From positions 45,818,308 to 45,882,307 of the forward strand of contig NC_054712.1 of assembly GCF_016097555.1 (NCBI RefSeq): 64,000 nt of DNA. The letters run 5' to 3'. Under the pieces are notes generated by a model. It was not told the DNA's origin. It saw only the letters and a list, made by a program, of their open reading frames with translations, and made no database searches. Shown one piece after another: positions 36,793 through 64,000 of the stretch. Source of the stretch: Gigantopelta aegis. Taxonomy: Eukaryota; Mollusca; Gastropoda; Neomphalida; Peltospiridae. How positions within the stretch are numbered: the stretch's first letter is position 1; every line of letters begins with the position of its first letter. The translations under genes and the position numbers were made by a program.

Positions 36793-37140
36793 AGCGTACG
36801 AAACGTTGGGGCGGGCGGCAGGGCAATCATTTAAGTGTACGAGACGGGGAGGCAACTGCTTCCCTAGTGCTGGGGCAAAAACATAAATTCGGGCAAAAGT
36901 GATTAAGACATTCGGGGTAAATGTGCTAACTTAAGACCTTTTTACCATGTATTTTCATCATTCTACAAGCAAAATTAGTTGTAATCCAAATAAAAATGAG
37001 TAGCGATTCGTTTGTGACACTATAGAGCTGTTCAGGAATAATGCTAATATGAATAAATGTTGTTATCCAGATTCGAGCATTTTCGTTCAATTCGGGCAAA
37101 AACCAGCCTGCTCCACACACAAAAATTGGATCCCGTACGC
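36793..37140. mobile_element. Small TIR element, about 350 bp
   Basis: Ends GCGTACGAAACG and (reverse complement) GCGTACGGGATCC. The inside matches 30563-31150 and 4781-4966 on the opposite strand, without the nested palindrome. Confidence 0.7.
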
Positions 37141-37689
37141 ATATGACCACGACACGTGGTGCACCAGTCGTGATCTTTTCATCGTTTAATCTGGTACCTG
37201 TACCAGTCGCCAAATACCCCTCCTCCACACACCCCACCCCAGCCCATCTTAATCGGCAACACACACGAAATAAAAGCATTTAAAAGGGGGCATAACTCGA
37301 GTAGATATTATCAAAATTGAAAAACAAAGCTTCAAGGATAGGTTTATTTGTTGAACTAATGCATGTGTCATGCTGGAATGTGATAAACAGTTCCTGATCA
37401 ATACGCAAGAAGTCAACAATATATTACTGAAGGGAGACCACTCTACCAGAACTTGGACGTCAAAAACAATATTTGTTAGTTTTTATGTTGTGTGCGAGTG
37501 TTCTTTTTTGTGGATAGTGGTTGGATTTTTTTAAGAAGGGGGTTTGGGGTTACTTGTGCTGATAAATGCTAATGTTTTGAAAAATAATAGTGTAGTAATA
37601 ACAATCAACGACACCCCCCAAACCCCCCCCCCCCCTCAACAACATAGAAACAAAACCCCATAATAATTCTGATAAAACGATATTCTAAT

Positions 37690-38345
37690 ACCAGAGAAGG
37701 AAGGAAGGAAATGTTTTATTTTATGACGCACTCAACACATTTTATTTACAGTTATATGACGTCAGACATATGGTTAAGGACCACACAGATATTGAGAGTG
37801 GAAACCCGCTGTCGCCACTTCATGGGCTACTCTTTTCGATTAGCAGCAAAGATCTTTTATATGCACCAAAAACTTTGTTTTATTTAACAACGCCACTAGA
37901 GCGCATTGATTTTTTATCTTATCATCGGCTATTGGACGTCAAACATATGGTCATTCTGACACTGTTTAAAAGAGGAAACCCGCTGTCGCCACATAGGCTA
38001 CTCTTTTACGACATACAGCAAGGGATCTTTTATTTGCGCTTCCCACAGGCAGGATAGCACAAACCATGGCCTTTGTTGAACCAGTTATGGATCACTGGTC
38101 AGTGCAAGTGGTTTATATCTACCCATTGAGTCTTGCGGAGCACTCACTCAGGGTTTGGAGTCGGTATCTGGATTAAAAATCCCATGCCTCGACTGGGATC
38201 CGAACCCAGTACCTACCAGCCTGTAGACCGATGGCCTAACCACGATGCCACCGAGACCGGCTGGCTGGAACGAGAAATATATAATGGGTCCACCGACGGG
38301 GATCTATCCTAGACCGACCGCGCATCAAACAAACGCTACGTCACG
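37690..38345 (-). mobile_element. SINE, head 1 + body B, hosting another SINE
   Basis: Tail and body B run to ATATGCACCA at 37868. Sequence resumes at CTGGCTGGAACGAG (38263) and ends in head 1. The core between these points is missing, and a complete type-2 SINE occupies the gap. Confidence 0.85.
37866..38262 (-). mobile_element. Full-length SINE, head 2 + body A
   Basis: Same architecture as 28778-29167, reverse orientation, complete from tail (TTTATTTAACAACGCCACTA) to head (GATGCCACCGAGACCGG). No clean duplication at its borders, so template switching or a later deletion is possible. Confidence 0.9.
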
Positions 38346-40168
38346 CCCTCAAATACCAGAGAATGAAGTCCGTGTTTGAGTTTGGAAGCCAGTCTCTCGA
38401 ACTAACGTACATCATCTTTGGCAAGCCTTAGTTGAATGACATAATAATCAAAAGCATGGATTCTTTTTCAGATAACCGAGATACCGCCATGATGAATGAC
38501 ATTATTAAAATAACTCTAAAACTCGACCGATACATCTACGTCTAAGAAAATATACAGCTTGCTGAAGAAATGCATTAAAGCACAGACAGCAGAAATCTGA
38601 TTAAAATTAGCTCTACCAGTAGATCTAAAAGCCATGTCCAGGTGACATTCCATCTATAAATAACAATTTAAATATCGACCAGGTCAGGTCAGGTCATAGG
38701 GTTTTACGTGCACATTCAGAACAAGCTGTTGTAGCGCATGCCTGCCATGGGCACAAGAGACGGCCTTGGCCGGCTCCTACGTCCATGACAGGAATGGAAT
38801 GGAAACTCGTTTAACGTGCCCATATCCACGAAGGTTCAGGCACGCCCACCACGGATCCGACCTCTGACTTCGCCAGTGGAGGGTTCCGTGGCATGACAGG
38901 AAAATATCGACCAATTACACTTCGCCTTTTATAACGTTATTCAGGAGCATACAAATTCTACAAATATCGGGCGAGACTATGCAATAGGCGAACTTGTTGG
39001 TCTATTTCAACATTGAAAAAACCGGGGAAAAAGTGTAGTAATAAACTCTGGATTGTATACTAGTATAAACAGATTTTATGGCTATACCATCACGATTTTA
39101 TTTTTATATTATATAAATGTTTATATTGCAATTAGTTTCACTGGCATGATTTTGCAAGTAAGGTTTTGATTGGTCGAATGAAAGGTCAACTGGACATGAG
39201 CTCCAACGGGCTGCTGTTAGATCCACATGTAATAGTGGAGCTAATTTTAATTAGATTGAGACAGCAGGAATATAATATTTTAAGTTCTACAGATCCAACC
39301 ATAATTTTAAAATGTAGACGTATCTTTTTCGTGAGTCCAAGACAAATTTGTACAATTGACGTTTATTACAGCTAGAAGTGGGTGCAGCTACAGGCCGGGT
39401 CAGTGTTGTCCACAGAAGGGTCCGCATTCGATCTCCCCCTCCCCCCCAACCCGCCACAAGCCCTTGTCCACGCTACGTCCTCGTATTACAGACCTCTCCT
39501 AAATCAGACCTAATTTAGCAGATCATAATTATTATAACAGGACTATCAAATACAAGTCTTACCACTGGCTACATTCATTTCATTCCAACTCAGTTTCGTG
39601 CTTATATCAAATTACGGTTCAAGCACGCTGTCCTGGGCACACATTTCAGCTATCTGTTCAAGACCGTGGGTTAGTTATTAGTGAGAGAGAAGACTGTAGT
39701 GGTCTTACTGTACACCTAGCCATTGAGTCGTTAACAATCGCTCTGCTTGGGAGCCAGAATCAGAAATTCATGCAAGACCCTTTTCAGGCAGTGATTATGC
39801 CAACGCATAATTCATCTCTTAAGAAGGTTCGAAACAGAGACCTTTTTGTAAGAGCACACAACTGAAAAATAGGACAGTTCCCTAAAGATATGGTTAAAGG
39901 TAGAAAATTATTATAGAATTACAAAATTCACATTTATAAATAAAACAAATCATAGCGTAGCAAGATAGTTTAATATCTTGTTTTGAGTAATTCACTAATT
40001 GTTCAGAAGTCATAAAGTCAAGTAAACAGTTTGTGAAGAATAATGAGAGTGAAGAAGATAGTTTATGTGTGATGTGTTTACTCAGGATCCCAAATATTGG
40101 GAGCAAGTATTGCGTTGTAGCGAGTAGAAAGTTAAGCTGGGCAATGTCCAACATTCACAGAGTTCAAC
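38346..40168. other. Spacer between genes C and D
   Basis: 38676-38905 is a dispersed repeat (AGGTCAGGTCAGGTCATAGG to GGCATGACAGG) with related pieces at 7247-7345 and 61255-61350. 39565-39720 carries the GCACGCTGTCCTGGGCACAC repeat. No gene recognised. Confidence 0.5.
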
Positions 40169-48032
<7,864 letters not shown>

Positions 48033-48180
48033 GTTGAATTCTGATGAGTATAACGGCAGGCGAGAGAGAGAGAGAGAGGTGAGACTGTCTATGTTCCCTA
48101 TCGAACAATGTTCTGATGCTTACGGCTGCGTACAACACGGTAAATACGAATCCCAATCATTTCATTGGTTGTCCCCTTCA
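48033..48180 (-). promoter_or_regulatory. Putative 5' UTR and promoter of gene D
   Basis: The 5' UTR ends GAATTCAAC before the ATG, then a short GA run. A CCAAT box (complement at 48164-48168) lies about 135 nt upstream, close to the spacing in gene C. No TATA box seen. Confidence 0.35.
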
Positions 48181-48344
48181 CCTGTAACAGCCGGTTGATG
48201 ATGATTAACTCTATGAATACCTGAACAATATCGATGGGTTTTTTTTTTCTGGGATGAATGGGAAGGGTGGGGAGTGGGTGGGGAGGTTGTGGGGTGGCGA
48301 TCCCGACACCTCTTTGACAGCGAACTGCATTATGTTGGCATTAT

Positions 48345-48498
48345 ATTGTTAAAGTTTGTTTTGTTTAACAACGCCACTAGAGCACATCGAATTTATTAAT
48401 CATAGGCTACGTGTGTGTGTGTGTGTGTGCGCGCGCGCGTGTATGTGTGTTTAGAACTTTACAGAAGTGTGTGTTTGTGTGCGTGCGTTTGTGTATGT

Positions 48499-48553
<55 letters not shown>

Positions 48554-48580
48554 AGGGAGGGAGGGAGGGAGGGAGGAGAG
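48345..48580. repeat. SINE tail with (GT)n, (GA)n and (GGGA)n
   Basis: A minus-strand SINE tail (GTTTGTTTTGTTTAACAACG) is followed by GT (about 48411-48480), GA (48499-48544) and G/GGGA runs to 48580. Confidence 0.85.
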
Positions 48581-48888
48581 AGAGCCAGTCACTTTCCATC
48601 GCACCAACCGTTGTGTCAAATGTCAGGTCAAGGTCATGGTATGTGTATCCTGTGTGCAGGCCACACATCTATAAGTCAACCTAACATCTCATGATCTCAG
48701 CCAACTGATTAGTGTTCCCAGGATAATGTACTTGAACCTGAGCACGAAAATAATACCCCTTGGATTCTGCTTGTACGGGGATACAATTTTTAACATAATA
48801 ACCGTTTTGCCGTTCATATACGTTATATCTAATAGCAGTAGCAACGATGGCAGACAAACAATGTTTCATGAGGTTAAATATTAAAAAC

Positions 48889-49686
48889 TTAAAGGGACAC
48901 ACCCTAGTTACGGCTAGTTGTTAACCATTACGGCGTTGTTTTTCGCTATTAAACCCATTTTTTCACAAATAAAATTGCACTTTACTTACCGTTTATTATT
49001 TAGAATATACATTTCCATTCACCTGAAGTGTTTTTTGGTAATCCTGGTTTTTGTAATACCACAAAATGCATTTTTCGTATTTCATAAATCGCACGCACGT
49101 CTGAGAAAAAACCGTTGGGCAGACAAGGTCTAATCTATTTTTATGTCACAGACGTTGGTATATCACGTGACCGTTATCATTTTGGTTCGGTTTGTTTTCT
49201 CGTGCACGGTTCGCGCAATCAACATCCGATTTGTTGTTGTTCATTTGTAAGATTTTTCTTCACAGTTCGTGAACATTTTCAGTAACAATAAAGTTCAGAC
49301 AAGTAAGTGTCTCAATACAAAACGTTACAAACCCTTAAAACCAATAATTTTGCTAAGTCTTACGATATCTGGAGAGGAGATACAACCAGGACAGAACAGT
49401 TGGAACATGTCCAGGAGAGGTGAAAGAAACGCACCCCAAGTCTGTGAAATTTGTCGTGACGTAGGCATTATTGTGCTTCGAGCGACAACTACCGGTGATA
49501 TCAGAATACTAACTTTCAAAATTATTTCAAGCAATTGGGACATGGGGATTCCCATGGTATTTATCGATATAAAACCTGCTTTTTCACTCCATTTGATAAA
49601 AACGTGATCGAAGTGTCTTACAGGTTTGTAGATTAACCAAATTATAATTTATTTTCGCTGGATGGAACTAGGGTGTGCGGCTTTAA
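48889..49686. mobile_element. TTAA-flanked TIR element, about 800 bp
   Basis: Begins TTAAAGGGACACACCCTAGT and ends AACTAGGGTGTGCGGCTTTAA (inverted, imperfect near the tip). TTAA on both sides is the mark of piggyBac/Kolobok-type insertion. A 112-codon plus-strand frame inside has no recognised family. It lies between genes D and E. Confidence 0.7.
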
Positions 49687-50570
49687 GATCCTTTCACTTG
49701 TAGGAACAACACAAAGCAACACAGAACCAAGGAAAGGGATTTTATGAAGCCACAGAAGACACTTTATTTAATGGCTTTTATATTCAGAAATATGAAACAC
49801 AACATGATGACAGACATAAGAATAACAGAGCGACATTGATATGAAATATTAGATAATTACCATTGTCAACACTAGTGATTAAGTAAAATCTGTTTTGAAA
49901 TGAATTGGTCTAGGGAAAAAATACATTATCGTATTAATGGTAAGATGACAGAAGAAATGACGAGAAATGCGAAAGATTCAATAACTTAAGATTAAAAATC
50001 TGTTCTGAAATGAACTGGTCTGAATAGAAAACCCACCACAATTTCAACAAATGTAAAAGATTACATAAAATACAGGCACGGCGGAAGCAAGTGAACAAAT
50101 TAAAAATCAGTCATTATTATTGTAATAGTTTGAAGTTACTATGTATTAAACATTTTTAGCTGAACTGGTTTTACTCTTTTGGCAACACGTTTACATCAAT
50201 TCTAGATGGATATGGGAGCATGCTTCCGCAGAAAACGAGAAGTCACGATTTGCAATTTCGTAAAATTTCATCATGAACATTTTCTAATGCTGGTAATTGC
50301 AAATATTATTTTTGATTTCCAATTATCGGGGGCTGATTCTCTCCAGTGCCACCCCACTCCTCCCTACGCCGTGCCTGGACGAGCTGACAAATCATGACTA
50401 ATGAATAAGTGACATCTGTTCTAAGATGAATTGGTCTGAGAGAAAAAAACCTAAAGGTCTAAATATTAGTTATACTTCTTGATTTTTTGTTAAGTTACAG
50501 ATGACAGTTAATAGTTTTATAGTTAAGCAGAATGGCCACTTGTGAAATGCCCCACATCCACGAGCTTGAT
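49687..50570. other. Spacer 3' of gene E with a small CAGG element
   Basis: 50073-50377 has ends CAGGCACGGCGGAAGC and (reverse complement) CAGGCACGGCGTAGGG. ATCTGTTCTGAAATGAACTG-like words recur near 49888, 49999 and 50416. A minus-strand AATAAA occurs near 49763. No gene seen. Confidence 0.55.
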
Positions 50571-57465
<6,895 letters not shown>

Positions 57466-57670
57466 ATTTTTTAAAATGTCCTCTCTCCGTATTACGAGTC
57501 CGTCTGTAGCGAGGTATCGGAGTCTGTCTGACAAATCGGTTAACCTAGAAACCGACAGCGACTTGATTGTAGAGCCGGAGCGTGTTGCAGCCCTATTAAA
57601 GACATTCCACAACTAATGTTTGCGGAGAGCGTTGCCATGGTTTCCAATTCATAAAACTAAACCAATCGAT
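57466..57670 (-). promoter_or_regulatory. Putative promoter of gene E
   Basis: An X-box-like GTTGCCATGGTTTC (57631-57644) has a perfect left half site and a weaker right half. A CCAAT (57651-57655) lies just beyond, in the plus orientation. Both are within 190 nt of the start codon. Confidence 0.4.
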
Positions 57671-58199
57671 ATGTGCTGATCTACAAAATGGCAGGCATTG
57701 TCCAAGCTTCAAGGTCTCCGTAAAAAGAGCTATTGGTTTCTATTATGTTTTAATATTTCTCAAACACACACAATTGCGAGCTATTGTGGTAATAATCAGA
57801 AAATGATTTCCGCCTTGTATTACTAACACAAACGCCACTGTTTGTGTAGCACCATGTTGTTGTTCTCTGTAACTATGTTTGTAGTGTTGCTAACGTACTA
57901 TATATATATATATATATATATATAAACCAATATTTTTAACAATCAGTTATAATGTACAAGAAACCAAATCTTGGAATCAAGATACTTTTCTTTTCATCTT
58001 CAAGAATTTGTGATTTTACATTTCATTATCAAGAATTTATTTCATGAATATAAAAATTATTCATTTACTTTTGACAATACAATGAGCCTCTATCTGCAAT
58101 GATTCCAGCTAATGTTTCAGGGGTATCATATAACGGTTGGTTATCATGGGCAGTTAGACATATGTCATGCACTTTCACCACTTCATGAAAGTTGTAGTC
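57671..58199. other. Spacer between genes E and F
   Basis: AT-rich; (AT)n run at 57899-57923. No gene recognised. Confidence 0.4.
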
Positions 58200-58905
58200 T
58201 ATATGGAATGGTCAGTAGGCATTGCTAGTTTTAGACAAGTTAGAAGTAGTCAGCAATGCTAGCTGTAGACTAGTTAGAAGTATTCAGCAATGCTAGTTTT
58301 AGACTAGTTAGAAGTAGTCAGCAATGCTAGTTGTAGACTATATAGAAGTGGTCAGTAGGCAATGCTAGTTTTAGGCTACTTAGAAGAAGTCGGCAATGCT
58401 AGTTGCAGGCTATATAGAATGAGTCAGTAGGCAATGCTAGTTTTAGGCTACTTAGAAGTAGTCAGCAATGCTAGTTGTAGACTATATAGAAGTGGTCAGT
58501 AGGCATTGCTAGTTTTAGGCTACTTAGAAGTAGTCAGCAATGCTAGTTGTAGACTATATAGAAGTGGTCAGTAGGCATTGCTAGTTTTAGGCTAGTTAGA
58601 AGTAGTCAGCAATGCTAGTTGTAGACTATATAGAAGTAGTCAGCAATGCTAGTTGTAGACCATTTAAAAGTAATCAGTAAGCATTGCTAGTTGTAGACCA
58701 TTTAGAAGCAGTTGGTATGCAATGCTAGCTGTAGACCATTTAAAAGTAATCAGTAAGCATTGCTAGTTGTAGACCATTTAGAAGTAGTCAGTAAGCATTG
58801 CTAGTTGTAGACCATTTAGAAGTAGTCAGTAAGCATTGCTAGTTGTAGACCATTTAGAAGTAGTAAGTAGGCAATGCTACTTCTAGGCTGTTTAGATTCA
58901 TTTCA
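58200..58905. repeat. Minisatellite with GCAATGCTAGTTGTAGAC units
   Basis: About 17-18 units of roughly 34-42 bp, each with (G/C)AATGCTAGTT(G/T)TAGRCT followed by a variable TAGAAGTAGTCAG spacer. Higher-order pairing (long unit plus short unit) is visible between 58330 and 58620. Confidence 0.9.
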
Positions 58906-58985
58906 ACTTATTTTCGTGCTTATATCCAATTAAAGTCCAAACACGCTGTCCTGGCCACACACCTCAGCTATCTGGGCTGTCTGTC
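58906..58985. repeat. Dispersed repeat fragment inside the minisatellite
   Basis: TTCGTGCTTATATCCAATTA, then ACACGCTGTCCTGGCCACAC and CTCAGCTATCTGGGCTGTC. Same family as 3560-3635 in the opposite orientation. It separates the two minisatellite blocks. Confidence 0.75.
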
Positions 58986-59190
58986 TATGTGGACTATTTA
59001 CAAGTGGTCAGTACGCAATGCTAGTTGAGCGTTATTTACATGAGGTCAGTACGCAATGCTAGTTGAGCGTTATTTACAAGTGGTCAGTACGCAATGCTAG
59101 TTGAGCGCTATTTACAAGTGGTCAGTACGCAATGCTAGTTGAGCGTTATTTACATGGGGTCAGTACGCAATGCTAGTTGTGGAATACTAG
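58986..59190. repeat. Second minisatellite block, 38-39-bp units
   Basis: About five units with GGTCAGTACGCAATGCTAGT followed by TGAGCGTTATTTACA. Clearly derived from the same ancestor as 58200-58905 but internally more uniform. Confidence 0.9.
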
Positions 59191-59254
59191 TATTCAAAAG
59201 CGCTCAGTACGTAATGACTAAGGCGCAAATTCCATTTGTCCACATACCGTATGT

Positions 59255-59463
59255 CAGGGCCATACCCTGATCAAAATCCTGATTGGGGGGGGGGGGGAGA
59301 CACTACTTTTTATAAACAAATGAAACACTATACAAATTAAACCCTGAGATGTGTATGCTATTTTCTGGAGTAAAACAAAAAAAGGTGAGATTCTTGGGGG
59401 GGGGGGGGGGGGGCAACGGGCAACTTCCTCTGCCCCCCCCCCCCCCCCCGAGGTACGGCCCTG
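59255..59463. mobile_element. Small CAGG-ended TIR element
   Basis: Ends CAGGGCCATACCC and (reverse complement) CAGGGCCGTACCTC. The interior matches 55816-55964 in reverse and contains long G and C runs. No clear duplication at the borders. Confidence 0.7.
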
Positions 59464-60211
59464 GTTGTGGACCAGTTATGGCTGTAACGAGACATTGCCC
59501 AATAGCCCCACCCCCGACGGCCCTGTGTGTTAAACGTAATCCGCATCAATCACTTTCTAAGCAAATGTTTTGAGAAGATTCCAGTCATACGTGCACCACA
59601 CGCGTGTGCGTATCCGATCACTCTCTGCATTGTGGGTTACGTATACGTATATACCACACGGTTTACGGACCAATGGAATTTGCGCCTTACACTGCTTCAT
59701 CGTAAATTTGCTTTACCGTACAATTATACCCAAGAGGTTAGCCGTTATAGTGAAACAACCAAATGTGGCACGTATACTGATCACATAGATAAAAAACATA
59801 AATATATATAAATAATATGTTCATATACTTGACATTTGTGACACCCAATAGCCGATGTGTATTTTTGTGCTGGTGTGTCGTTAAACATTCATTCATTCAT
59901 TCGTATTCAATTCAACGCGAAAGCCACTTTGAAATCAAATTTATTAGATTATGTAGTTATTAATGCAAAACAAACAAGGAACAGAAACAACAAACATGTC
60001 TGTCACGACGTAAAATAGAAAAAACTAAACAAAATCCAAACGAAGTTTGTAAAGTTTGTTTCCTACATGATTAACAATACACATTGAATAGCCACGTGTA
60101 GTGGAAGACACGACTAGATGAACATGATAAATAGTTTCTGCATGCATTAATAAGGCCACGTCTCCATCGAGTGGCACATTAAACCATCAAGACAACTGTT
60201 CTAGTTATAGC
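59464..60211. other. 3' flank of gene F
   Basis: 59825-59900 has a SINE end (ACACCCAATAGCCGATGTG) with an ATTC-repeat tail. A minus-strand AATAAA at 59940-59945, about 270 nt past the stop of gene F, is a candidate poly(A) signal. No other gene seen. Confidence 0.5.
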
Positions 60212-63774
<3,563 letters not shown>

Positions 63775-64000
63775 CTGTAAAATAAGACACGTTCTACAGT
63801 ACAACACACTTTATTATATATATATACTACTCAAAAGAATTTAAGGGTCAGACGATATTTTCGACATTATTTTCTGAATGTCAATTATATTAGCTAGACC
63901 ATAATGTCACGCATGGTATTGTTCCATTTTGACGAAAGTGGGTCTAAGCAACCCATAAATGAATTAAAATCCACTGTCATTGACACTGTCGACTAGTTCT

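Overview
The window looks like nuclear DNA of a lophotrochozoan, most probably a mollusc. It is AT-rich, has split genes with GT-AG introns, carries many tRNA-derived SINEs and small terminal-inverted-repeat (TIR) elements, and is full of microsatellites. The species cannot be fixed from sequence alone, and I saw no bacterial or viral gene organisation.

The core is a head-to-tail array of beta-tubulin genes, all on the minus strand, from about 13.8 kb to the right edge. Four are complete (called A, C, D and E here, left to right). A fifth (F) lacks only exon 1, which lies beyond the window. Between A and C lies B, a 3' fragment of the last exon cut off exactly where a SINE begins. Every complete gene has the same design: exon 1 of 57 nt ending after Lys19, exon 2 of 109 nt, exon 3 of 356 nt and exon 4 of 819-822 nt, giving 446-447 residues. 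The paralogs differ mainly in the acidic tail and at a few core residues, including positions 167 and 200 of the benzimidazole site. Most tails carry the EGEF motif linked to ciliary axonemes, and genes A and E have RFX X-box-like sites upstream, so cilia or sperm flagella are a reasonable guess for where some copies act.

Left of the array (1-13.8 kb) are a decayed LINE ORF1, a 27-bp minisatellite, one intact plus-strand gene for a GT11 alpha-1,2-fucosyltransferase-like type II membrane enzyme (5155-6513), a 1.9-kb SINE-bounded composite insertion, and an 86-bp satellite. The fucosyltransferase shows no functional link to the tubulins.

Introns and spacers are mostly repeats. Two tRNA-like SINE heads and two different 3' bodies occur in all four combinations around one shared core. 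Small TIR elements with 5-bp target duplications have repeatedly landed inside these SINEs. A 2.4-kb TIR element carrying a transposase-like relic sits in intron 1 of gene D. Introns 3 of genes C and F are homologous next to exon 3, and F alone carries a SINE there with a clean 14-bp duplication, which dates that insertion after the split of the two intron copies.
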